Assembly: GCA_023150835.1 (NCBI GenBank)
Contig: JAKLKB010000008.1
Coordinates: 18,361 to 82,360 of the forward strand
Source: Myxococcota bacterium
Lineage (GTDB): Bacteria > Myxococcota_C > UBA6777
Reading direction: 5' to 3'
Length of the DNA stretch: 64,000 bases
Every line of letters begins with the position of its first letter. The first letter of the stretch is position 1. The notes beneath the pieces are model-generated. The model saw only the letters and a list, made by a program, of their open reading frames with translations. It was not told the DNA's origin and searched no databases. This document shows, in pieces, positions 32,784 to 40,577 of this stretch. Both the position numbers and the translations under genes were made by a program.

Positions 32784-34631
32784 TTAAAGTGGGGTGGAGG
32801 AGAGGATGTTTCGTGCGCGGATCAAAAGCATCCCGACGTTGATGTGGGCGGGGCAAACAAAGACCACGACGACGCGGGGATGGGCATGCAAACGCCCAAA
32901 AAAGTGGATGAGGTTGGAAGAAAAGATCACACACTCCCGAAAATAGGGTTCTTGTGGGGTGCTGCGCTCTGTTTGTAAGAGCGCTTCGATGGTTTTGGCG
33001 CTTGGGCCTTCAAACAGCTCCGTAGTTGTGGCTGCGACGAGATCGAGCACCTCGCGATCGTGGGGGCGTGCGGTGTGGACGTCTACAAGAAATCCCGTGT
33101 CGATGTCGACGATGCCGACGCCAAGAAGGTGATGGATCTCTTGTAGGGCGCGTTGTATCAGCAGTGTTTCCGTGTTGGTGCGTGAGGAAGTGGGCGAGGG
33201 TTGTGCGGAAGCGGAAGCAGCGGGGGAAGCAGCGGGGAAAGCAGCGGAAGCAGCGGGAAAAGCAGCGGGGAAAGCAGCGTGGGAAACAGCGAAAGAAGCG
33301 GAAGCCGTATGGGAAGCAGCGGAAGCGTAAGGAGAAGAAAGCATGGAAGCCGCTTCGTAAGAAAGAGAAGGTAAGGAGGATGCGACACGCACCGAAGATT
33401 CGGATTCGTGGATGCGTTGCAGCGGGGAGATCGGCGTGAGCGTGGGGGCGTGGCTGAGCGGAGTCTCTTCGAAAGAGCCATCGAGCTTTTGTGCGTGCAA
33501 GGGGGCTTGAAGATCGCGGGTGGTGGGGGCGGGTAGGTCGTCAAAGCTGAGGCTTGCAAAAGGGTGGCGGTGGGCTTGGTCGAGGGCGGATGGGCTGGGC
33601 GAGACGCAAGCAGGACGGGGATCGGGTGCGTGATGTGCGTGGGGATGCAAGGGCAAAGAAGGGCGTGCTGTTGGTAAAGAAGAGACAAGCGAAGTCGGAA
33701 AAAGCGAGAGGCTTTCTTGGATGGCGTGTTCGAGGGTGGGGGCTTCGCGGAGGGCGTAGGCATGGACAGCATGAACAAGCGCACGCCAAAAGACGGATGC
33801 TGTGCTGGGTCGATCATCTGCTTTTTTGGACAGGAACCATTGCAAGGCTTGTTCGAGTTCGGGGAGTTTGGCGAAAAAGGGGTTGACATCGGAAAGTAGA
33901 GGCGGGGGTTTTTGAACGTGTTGTGACATCAGACTATAAGTGCTGTCGCCCAAGAAGGGGAGCCGCCCGGTCAGGGCTTCAAAGAGCAAGACACCCAACG
34001 AATAAAGATCCGTCCGAGGGTCGGGATCAAGCATCCCTTGGGCTTGTTCGGGGGACATATACTGAGGGGTGCCGAGAGTGGTTCCTGCAAGGGTGATCGG
34101 GCTATCCGATTCAAACAACCGAGCGATACCAAAGTCGATCAGTTTTGCGTGGGTCCACGTCTTTTTCTGGCGGGTTTTTTCTTTGAGGATCACATTCGCA
34201 GGCTTCAAGTCGCGATGCAAAAGTCCTTGCCGATGGATGTAGTCTAATCCGCTGGCGAGTTCTGCAAAAAGTCGCAACGTCTCAGTTAAACCAAGGCCCC
34301 CCGAGGAATGATCAAGGTACTCGCGAAGGTTTTCGCCCGCAAGAAACTCCATCACCAAGTAAAGACCGACGTGATCGTCGCGTGAAAAGTCCAGTGTCTT
34401 GACGATGTTTGGATGATCCAAACCCTCCAAGATCCGGGCTTCTTGGGTGAAACGTTTTTCCCAAGAAGACAACATCTCCGGATCGGTGCGCAAGATCTTG
34501 ACGGCGACGAATTGCTCGGTGTTTCGGTCTTGGGCGCGGTACACATACGCCATCCCCCCTGCGCTGATGCGCTCGCCAAGCCGCCAGCGGCCTCCGAGTT
34601 CGCGATCTTCCCACACATCGATGTGTACCAT
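32784..34631 (-). CDS. Ser/Thr protein kinase with Ala/Ser-rich linker and roadblock-like C-terminus
   Basis: A 615-residue cytosolic kinase. Motifs are ISAGGMAYVYRAQD, VAVKILR, HRDLKPANVIL, DFGIARLFES and GTPQYMSPEQAQG at about residues 15-280. A Pro/Ser/Ala-rich disordered region includes near-identical AAFPAAS units. The last 120 residues start with a helix (IQRALQEIHHLLGVGIVDID) and continue as alternating strands (IFSSNLIHFFGRL, VVVVFVCPAHINVGMLLIRA), resembling a roadblock/LC7 domain. This C-terminal assignment is tentative. No membrane helix was found. ATG 34631 (MVHIDVWEDR) is preferred over 34691, with AGGAACGAG upstream. The same layout occurs in the next kinase upstream, suggesting paralogy. 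Confidence 0.88.
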   Translation of the reverse strand: MVHIDVWEDRELGGRWRLGERISAGGMAYVYRAQDRNTEQFVAVKILRTDPEMLSSWEKRFTQEARILEGLDHPNIVKTLDFSRDDHVGLYLVMEFLAGENLREYLDHSSGGLGLTETLRLFAELASGLDYIHRQGLLHRDLKPANVILKEKTRQKKTWTHAKLIDFGIARLFESDSPITLAGTTLGTPQYMSPEQAQGMLDPDPRTDLYSLGVLLFEALTGRLPFLGDSTYSLMSQHVQKPPPLLSDVNPFFAKLPELEQALQWFLSKKADDRPSTASVFWRALVHAVHAYALREAPTLEHAIQESLSLFPTSLVSSLPTARPSLPLHPHAHHAPDPRPACVSPSPSALDQAHRHPFASLSFDDLPAPTTRDLQAPLHAQKLDGSFEETPLSHAPTLTPISPLQRIHESESSVRVASSLPSLSYEAASMLSSPYASAASHTASASFAVSHAAFPAAFPAASAAFPAASPAASASAQPSPTSSRTNTETLLIQRALQEIHHLLGVGIVDIDTGFLVDVHTARPHDREVLDLVAATTTELFEGPSAKTIEALLQTERSTPQEPYFRECVIFSSNLIHFFGRLHAHPRVVVVFVCPAHINVGMLLIRARNILSSTPL

Positions 34632-34925
34632 GCGCTCGTTCCTGTGTTTGCTTTGGGTAAAGGAGATGCAGGACAAAACAAGACCATGCAAGTGCGCATG
34701 GGATCGTCGGAAATAAAACGAAGTACCGTTGTTTTTTTAAGGGGGTTTTGGGAAAAGTCAAGTGTTTGTGGGCTGTCGGGTGCGTTAGATCTCGGATTTA
34801 AGAAGGGAAAAAAAGTGAGGGTCGCGGAGAACAGGAGAGGTGGCTTTGTGTGCGCGGAAGTCTTGGAATGAGGTCTCTGTGTTTAGAAAAGTTCTTGTCT
34901 GCCACGCAGCGGCTTTGTGTGCATA
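34632..34925. other. Intergenic region upstream of kinase
   Basis: About 290 bases before the family A element. I see no gene; the 34413-34871 ORF on the plus strand is mostly antisense to the kinase. The promoter for the kinase may lie here, but no clear -35/-10 pair stands out. Confidence 0.3.
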
Positions 34926-35086
34926 ATACGAAATCCGCCTGTTTACCATAAAGAGGTAGGAGCAGCCCCCTGTGGCAGCCCGATAATAGGGCATATCCGT
35001 AAAATGTAGGGGCAGCCCCCTGTGGCAGCCCGATAATAGGGCATATCCGTACTATCCTTTGTGTACACATTACTCGGATATCGTAT
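34926..35086 (-). repeat. Family A element with duplicated hairpin unit
   Basis: Runs from ATACGAAATCCG (34926-34937) to CGGATATCGTAT (35075-35086). The unit GTAGGGGCAGCCCCCTGTGG..GATAATAGGGCATATCCGTA is present twice in tandem, about 57 bases apart. Orientation is inverted relative to the 7.3 kb copy. It ends 3 bases from the stop codon of the upstream kinase gene. Confidence 0.85.
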
Positions 35087-35088
35087 GA

Positions 35089-36792
35089 TTATGCGAAGAT
35101 CTCGCTGGGTGAGCAAAGTCGGCGAGCGTAGCGCAAAAGGAGTTCGGTGGAGATGTTGGGAGGGAGGAGAAAAAGAACAGCGGCTTGGGTTTGAGTGGGG
35201 AGGAAAGCGATGTAATGGAGGAGATGTTCGGAGCAGAGGATGGCTTCTTGGAAGGCCAAGGGGGTGGTGGGCGAGGCGTTTTGGGTGTGGAGAAGCCGAA
35301 ACAACGGGGTTGAATGGAGGAGGGCGGCATGGGTCTCGGGATCTTGGGCGTGTTGTGCGATCCAACGTTCGTGGGGAAGGGAGAAGACGCCTGCCCCGCA
35401 AAGCGTGGGGAGTTGTTCAGCGGCTTTACGCAAGAGCCGTTCAGCGGCATGGCGGAAAGGGTCTTGAGGGAGGGCATTGGGTTCGATTAGGGTGTGCTCA
35501 TCCAGCCCTTCGATGCGGGGGTTGTGTGGGGTGGCGGAGGGCGGTTGTGTGGGGGGGAAGGTCTCTTGGGGGGCAGGATAAGGGGGGCGCGTGGCGTAGA
35601 AGGAGGGCAGAGCGTCAAGGGCATCAAAAGAAGAGGGGGCATGGGGCAGATCGTGGTGTTTGGACAGATCGTGGTGTTTGGGCAGAGAGAGCGTTGGATT
35701 TTCAAAGTGAAGCGCTTGTAAGGCATCCATTGAATCAAAGGCAGGGCGTCGAGTGGCGGGTGTGACGATGGAGGCGGGATGAGGGGTGAGTTTGGCGCGT
35801 GTGTGGCTGGCCATCTCGATGATTTGGGGCGGATCTTCCGAAGGATTCGAGATCTCGGGGAGGAGAGGTAGTTCAAGTGTGTCGAGTTCATCGATCCATG
35901 CGGGATCTTCGCGGTAAGCAAAGGAGCGGAAGGAGTCGAGGATGGTTTGCCAGAAAGTACGAAGGTCACGGGGCCGCGCTTCGGGGGTTTTGGCCATGCC
36001 CCAAAGCAGGGTTTGTTCGAGTTCGGGGAGGCGTTCAAAAAAGGCATCGCGTTCGCGCAGATAGGGAGGAGGGGCGTGGACGTGGCTGGCCATGATGGCG
36101 TAGGCCGTTTTGCCGGTGAAGGGAACGTCTCCTGTGAGGGCTTCAAAGAGCATCACGGTGAGGGCATAGAGATCCGTGCGGTGGTCGATCTGTTGTTGGC
36201 CTTGGGCTTGTTCGGGGGCCATGTAGAGGGGGGTTCCGAGGGTGGTGTTGGAGCGGGTGATCGGGGATTCTTCGTCGATGGGGCGAGCGATGCCAAAGTC
36301 GATGATCTTGATCTGTGGTGTTTTTTGGTGGGCTTGGGCAGGTAACAAGAAGATGTTGCCGGGTTTGAGGTCGCGGTGAAGGAGGCGACGGTGGTGGATA
36401 TAATCGAGACCTGCACAGATCTGCGAAAAGATCCGAGCGATCTCGTGGAGTCCGAGGGGAACGGTGCGGCGCTTGAGCAGATCTTGGAGGTTGTAGCCTT
36501 CTAGCCACTCCATGACCAAGAGATAGCCGAGAAAAGCGTCTTCGCCTGCATGGAGAGACCGCACGATATGGGGGTGGTGAAGTTGCGCAAGTAGGCGGGC
36601 TTCACGGAGGAATCGTTGTCCCCATGTGGTCTCGTTTTGGCGGTTGGGATCGAGTACCTTGATCGCGGCGGGTTGTTGGGAGTGGGTATCAAGGGCTTGG
36701 AATACAGAAGACATTCCGCCTGTGTAGACACAATGTTGGATCTTCCAACGCGAAAACAGGACACGATCTTTCCATAAAGACTCGGATAACAT
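35089..36792 (-). CDS. Ser/Thr protein kinase, paralogue of the 32784-34631 kinase
   Basis: A 567-residue kinase without a membrane helix. Visible are TGGMSSVFQALD, PAAIKVLDPNRQ, a HRDLKPGNIFLLP loop, DFGIARPIDEESPITRSNTT and GTPLYMAPEQAQGQQQIDHR. The linker is Pro/His-rich with a short repeated KHHDL unit. The C-terminal 110 residues (AAERLLRKAAEQLPTLCGAG..., AILCSEHLLHYIAFLPTQTQ, AAVLFLLPPNISTELLLRYA) parallel the C-terminus of the downstream kinase in order and hydrophobic pattern. ATG 36792 has AAGGA eight bases upstream, so the track start at 37086, overlapping the GNAT gene, is rejected. The family A element and 34.6-34.9 kb spacer separate the two kinases. Confidence 0.88.
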   Translation of the reverse strand: MLSESLWKDRVLFSRWKIQHCVYTGGMSSVFQALDTHSQQPAAIKVLDPNRQNETTWGQRFLREARLLAQLHHPHIVRSLHAGEDAFLGYLLVMEWLEGYNLQDLLKRRTVPLGLHEIARIFSQICAGLDYIHHRRLLHRDLKPGNIFLLPAQAHQKTPQIKIIDFGIARPIDEESPITRSNTTLGTPLYMAPEQAQGQQQIDHRTDLYALTVMLFEALTGDVPFTGKTAYAIMASHVHAPPPYLRERDAFFERLPELEQTLLWGMAKTPEARPRDLRTFWQTILDSFRSFAYREDPAWIDELDTLELPLLPEISNPSEDPPQIIEMASHTRAKLTPHPASIVTPATRRPAFDSMDALQALHFENPTLSLPKHHDLSKHHDLPHAPSSFDALDALPSFYATRPPYPAPQETFPPTQPPSATPHNPRIEGLDEHTLIEPNALPQDPFRHAAERLLRKAAEQLPTLCGAGVFSLPHERWIAQHAQDPETHAALLHSTPLFRLLHTQNASPTTPLAFQEAILCSEHLLHYIAFLPTQTQAAVLFLLPPNISTELLLRYARRLCSPSEIFA

Positions 36793-37084
36793 GGCACAAT
36801 CCTTCCACAAAAAGCACTCCACCATGCAAGGGTGTGCGCGGTGGGCGAGGATGTAGTGAGGTTGTGAAGGGATGTCAAGAGGGAAAACAAAGGATGGTGC
36901 GGTTGTTTTTGTGGTGAGAGGAGCGGGCGGGTGTTGTTTGGCGGATGTCAAGAGGGAAAATGAAGATTTGTGTGGTCGTCGATGGACAACAAGGCGGTAG
37001 GGTGAGGAGAGCGATGTTGTCATGGAGGAAGGCTTGGGATATAGGTGGAGAAGGCACAGGCGAAGAAGAGAGCGGAGCATCGGC
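36793..37084. other. Divergent promoter region between kinase and GNAT genes
   Basis: No gene seen. A 13-base direct repeat, ATGTCAAGAGGGA, occurs near 36871 and again near 36947. Transcription must start in both directions here, but I cannot place promoters. Confidence 0.35.
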
Positions 37085-37885
37085 ATGGTGGCAAAAGAGT
37101 TAACAAAACGTGAGGAGATCGAGCCTTATTTGCGGAGGGATGTGGGGTTGCATCTGTACGCGCTTGGGGATCTAGAAGAGCCATATTGGTCGCGGGCGCG
37201 TTGGTGGGGATGGGAAGAGAAGGGTGAGTTAGAAGGGGTGTTGTTGCTGTACAGCGGAGAAGAGGGGGCGACGGTCTTGGGACTCACGGACAAGGTGGCT
37301 GCGATGCAGTCGTTGTTGTTGGCGGTGGCTCCGATGCTGCCCGAGGAGTGTTACGCGCACCTGAGTCCACGGGTGGTGCAAGCGCTGGTTCGGGCGGGAT
37401 GGATGGTGGAAAAGAAGGCTGATCTTTTTAAGATGATGTTGACGGCCCCTGAGTTTTTGGAGCATTTGCGTTTTGAGGGAGTGGAAACTCCTACAGAGTC
37501 GGACTTTTTGGAGATCGAGAGGTTGTATGCGGTGAGTTATCCCGGGCATTGGTTTACACGCGGGCGTCTTGCCGAGGGATGGATGCGTGGGATCAAAGAA
37601 GCGGGGAGATGGGTTGCGGTGGCGGGGGTGCATGTGGTGTCACGACAGATGCGCGTTGCAGCGTTGGGCAATATCGCGGTTCATCCCGATGCACGGGGGC
37701 ATGGATTGGGATTGCAAGTGACAGGGGCTTTGTCGCGTGATCTACGAGTCCAAGGGATCGAGGATGTCGGATTAAATGTCCGTGTTGACAACAAAGTTGC
37801 ACGCCGTTGTTACGAGCGTTTGGGCTTTTCGGTGGTGGCTTCTTATGGAGAGTATCGGTTGCAGCGCGAGCAAAAGCTCGTTTGA
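37085..37885 (+). CDS. GNAT-family N-acetyltransferase
   Basis: Predicted acetyl-CoA-dependent acyltransferase of 266 residues. The C-terminal GNAT core has motif A as GNIAVHPDARGHGLGLQVTG, followed by GLNVRVDNKVARRCYERLGF (motif B) and VVASYGEYRL. The N-terminal 130 residues (EEIEPYLRRDVGLHLYALGD onward) resemble the N-terminal half seen in two-domain GNATs. Its first residue region matches the FR47-like subgroup. It is read divergently from the kinase gene. The small membrane protein gene starts 46 bases after its stop and may be co-transcribed. Substrate unknown. Confidence 0.85.
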   Translation: MVAKELTKREEIEPYLRRDVGLHLYALGDLEEPYWSRARWWGWEEKGELEGVLLLYSGEEGATVLGLTDKVAAMQSLLLAVAPMLPEECYAHLSPRVVQALVRAGWMVEKKADLFKMMLTAPEFLEHLRFEGVETPTESDFLEIERLYAVSYPGHWFTRGRLAEGWMRGIKEAGRWVAVAGVHVVSRQMRVAALGNIAVHPDARGHGLGLQVTGALSRDLRVQGIEDVGLNVRVDNKVARRCYERLGFSVVASYGEYRLQREQKLV

Positions 37886-37931
37886 GCGAGTGTCGAAGTC
37901 TTCCAACGCATTCGAGGTAAAATTCTCAACC

Positions 37932-38429
37932 ATGTCTACCGTTCAAAAGCTTTTTCCAGTACAAGCCAACAACGCATACAAAGGAAGCAAGATCGCCTTG
38001 TACGCGAGTTATCCGATCCTTACGATGCTGCTGTTTCGCTCATGCGTTCATTTTCTAAAAGGGGATGGTGGGGTGAATTCCATCGCCACCATCGTACGAT
38101 TTGACGGAAGTCCTGATCCCAACCGGGTGATCTATCTGTTTAGTTCGTTGTGGGGTTCTCAGCAACTGCTTTTTGTGTTGCTATTTGTTGTGGTGCTGGT
38201 TCGTTATAGAAACCTGCTGCCTTTGTTCTATGCGCTTCTTGTTGTTGAGGTCTGCTTTCGTTTGGTGGTTGGTTTTTTGCATTCTTTGGATACCTCTTTT
38301 TATCTTCGCACGCCGCCTGGAAAACTCGGAAATCTTCCAATGCTCATACTCTTGACGATCCTCCTTTTCTTATCGCTAAAAGAAAGATCGATTTCTGCAA
38401 ATAAAACAGTGGAATCTCCCGCAAAATAA
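37932..38429 (+). CDS. Small integral membrane protein
   Basis: Not recognised. The 165-residue product has about four hydrophobic spans: ALYASYPILTMLLFRSCVHF, QLLFVLLFVVVLVRYRN, LFYALLVVEVCFRLVVGFLH and LGNLPMLILLTILLFLSL. A soluble loop of about 35 residues lies between spans one and two (KGDGGVNSIATIVRFDGSPD). The C-terminus is short and polar. ATG 37932 was chosen over the track start at 37776, which overlaps the GNAT gene. It follows the GNAT gene closely on the same strand. No family suggestion can be defended. Confidence 0.65.
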   Translation: MSTVQKLFPVQANNAYKGSKIALYASYPILTMLLFRSCVHFLKGDGGVNSIATIVRFDGSPDPNRVIYLFSSLWGSQQLLFVLLFVVVLVRYRNLLPLFYALLVVEVCFRLVVGFLHSLDTSFYLRTPPGKLGNLPMLILLTILLFLSLKERSISANKTVESPAK

Positions 38430-38455
38430 CGGAGCACTCAGATATTGCGCCATAT

Positions 38456-38586
38456 CCTTGAAAACTCCCGTGTTCGTGGGCTTTCAAGCGATAGTGCTGT
38501 AGGTTTGAAAAACGCTGATCTCTTCGCCAATATGGGGTCAAGGGGGCGTGACCCCTTGTGGGGTGTGGGGTGACACCCCACAAAAA
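38456..38586. repeat. Family B repeat
   Basis: Contains GGTTTGAAAAACGCTGATCT, GGGGTCAAGGGGGCGTGACC, and CCTTGTGGGGTGTGGGGTGACACCCCAC, closely matching 1926-1998. It lies between the convergent membrane-protein and GH57 genes. Confidence 0.75.
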
Positions 38587-38621
38587 CAGACCCGCCTACA
38601 TCCGTTCGATGTGCAAAGAGA

Positions 38622-40256
38622 TCAGGGAACGGTCCAAACAGCGGCTCCTGCGCCGGGATGGCGGACTTCTTTGGGATGATAGAGAGAAGCGTCGATCTCG
38701 GGAAAGAGATTGTCTTTGCTTTCGATCTCTTGGAGAGTGGGTAAGTCGATTTGATTTCGGACAAGCTGATCGGCAAGTGTCTGAAAGCGCGTGATGTGTT
38801 CGCGTGTGCGCTTTTCGGCATAGGGGACGGTGGTTTGCATAGTCATAATAAATGCCCAGTCGGAGGATTGGGCCAAGACAAGTTCGCGGGCCATCTGGTT
38901 GAGGGCGCGTTTTTGGAGGGTGGTGGGGGAAGAGAAGCGGCGCGTGATCTGGGCCATTTGTTCTTCGGCGTGGTGGAGGTGTGGATAGATCCACTCGTTG
39001 GTGTGGTTGAGCCAAACGCCGTAGTATCCGTTGGCTCCCCAACTGGAGAGTGCAGGGCGGACGACTTGGTGAGATTGCGGGAGGCGGAGATAATCTTCGG
39101 GGGTGATGAGCTGGATCTCGTCTTGATCGAAGGCTGCTTTGCGAAATAGGAATTCGAGAAATAGCGGCCCTTCAAACCACCAGTGGCCAAAGAGTTCGGC
39201 ATCATAAGGGGCCGTCAAGTGGGGGGTGATGCCGTGAAGAGCGTGTAAATAGCGACATTGTTTGATGCGATTGCGGAGAAAGTCGCCGGCATGGAGAGCG
39301 GCACGTTCGCGTGCCCATGTTGGGACGTAGGGTTCTTTTTTGGACAAGTCGACTTTGCCGGTGATGCGGTGGTATTTGATGCCAAGATTGCGGCGGATCC
39401 CGTCGGGATGGCGACAATCGCCGAGTTCTTCTTGGGGGAGGTCGTAGCCGAGATCGCGGTAAAACTCCCGATACAAGGGGTCTCCCGGGTATCCTTCTTC
39501 GGCGCTCCAGACTTGGTGGGAGCATTCTTGATCGCGGCCAAAGGCCATCACACCTGCGGGCGTACAGATCGGTCTTGCGGTACCGTAGCGTGGGGAGGGA
39601 GTGGCGTGGAGCAATCCGTGGCTTTCCATAAAAAAGTATTGAAGCTCCGCGTCTTTGAGCAACAATTCCATCCCGGGCGCATAGGCGCACTCTGAAAGCC
39701 AGATCCCTCGGGGCGCACGTCCAAAGTGCCGCGTGTAGTTACGCACGCCGATCTCGATCTGTGCGTGGCGTGCTTCGTCGGTGGCCATCAAGGGAAGATA
39801 GCCGTGAGTGGCGGGGCAGGTGACGATGGAAAGGCCGCCTTCGTCTTGGAGGCGAGCAAAGGCTCCGAGCAGATCTCGCTTCCAACGCTGGGTGTAGTCT
39901 TCGTGGACTGTTTTGAGATCGTGATAGGCGTGGTCTGATGCCTCGTGAAAGCGGGTGCCTTTGTGCGTGTGCGCTTGCCGCTCAGCAAGGGCCAACAACC
40001 GCTCAAGACGGGCGATATAGCGGTCTTGAAGCAGCGTGTCGTGGAGCATCTCACACAAGGGCGGGGTGAGCGACATCGTCAGCGCAAAGGGGACGCGATC
40101 GCGTTGTAGGCGTTCCATCATCTGAAGCAACGGAATATATGTTTCGGTGATCGCTTCGTAGAGCCAATCTTCCTCTAAAAAGTCGGGGTATTCGGGATGA
40201 CGCACGAAGGGCAGATGTGCGTGAAGAAGAATTGAGAGATAGCCTACAGGTTTCAT
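38622..40256 (-). CDS. GH57 1,4-alpha-glucan branching enzyme (with DUF1957 region)
   Basis: Glycoside hydrolase family 57 enzyme that makes alpha-1,6 branches in glycogen-like glucan in the cytoplasm. The (beta/alpha)7 barrel starts at SILLHAHLPFVRHPEYPDFL. The nucleophile is Glu189 in GIWLSECAYAPGME and the acid/base is Asp352 in TAPYDAELFGHWWFEGP, both in the family's conserved regions. The C-terminal helical domain (DUF1957) starts near residue 410 (SSWGANGYYGVWLNHTNEWI) and supplies part of the active site. At 544 residues the length is normal. It follows the DUF4912 gene on the same strand, a recurring partnership I recall for GH57 branching enzymes. Confidence 0.93.
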   Translation of the reverse strand: MKPVGYLSILLHAHLPFVRHPEYPDFLEEDWLYEAITETYIPLLQMMERLQRDRVPFALTMSLTPPLCEMLHDTLLQDRYIARLERLLALAERQAHTHKGTRFHEASDHAYHDLKTVHEDYTQRWKRDLLGAFARLQDEGGLSIVTCPATHGYLPLMATDEARHAQIEIGVRNYTRHFGRAPRGIWLSECAYAPGMELLLKDAELQYFFMESHGLLHATPSPRYGTARPICTPAGVMAFGRDQECSHQVWSAEEGYPGDPLYREFYRDLGYDLPQEELGDCRHPDGIRRNLGIKYHRITGKVDLSKKEPYVPTWARERAALHAGDFLRNRIKQCRYLHALHGITPHLTAPYDAELFGHWWFEGPLFLEFLFRKAAFDQDEIQLITPEDYLRLPQSHQVVRPALSSWGANGYYGVWLNHTNEWIYPHLHHAEEQMAQITRRFSSPTTLQKRALNQMARELVLAQSSDWAFIMTMQTTVPYAEKRTREHITRFQTLADQLVRNQIDLPTLQEIESKDNLFPEIDASLYHPKEVRHPGAGAAVWTVP

Positions 40257-40327
40257 AGAATCAATCTTCCTTGTCCAAAAGAAAAAGGCGAAAAAGTAAA
40301 GGCCAACGTAAAGTTTGATGATCTGTC

Positions 40328-40436
40328 ATACGTTCCGAGTGATGTATACGCAAAGGAGAGTACGTAGACGCCCGATTGTTGGGCCCCTGTGGCTGCCCCT
40401 ACATCTTTATGGTAACTCAACGGGCGGATTTCGTGC
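40328..40436 (+). repeat. Family A MITE-like element
   Basis: Ends ATACGTTCCG (40328) and CGGATTTCGTGC (40425-40436) are degenerate forms of the family ends. Interior TACGTAGACGCCCGATTGTTGG and GGGCCCCTGTGGCTGCCCC match the 7.3 kb and 51.7 kb copies. It lies in the 321-base gap between the DUF4912 and GH57 genes. Confidence 0.75.
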
Positions 40437-40577
40437 CGTACATTTCGAGGCGGATGCGATCGACGACTTTGAGGCGGGTGCGCCTCGCTGGTTTCGAGAT
40501 GGATGCGATGCAACCGACTGTTTCTGGTCGCGGAGGCGATGCGCCTAGACGGTTTCTGGTCGTAGATGCGATGCGAT

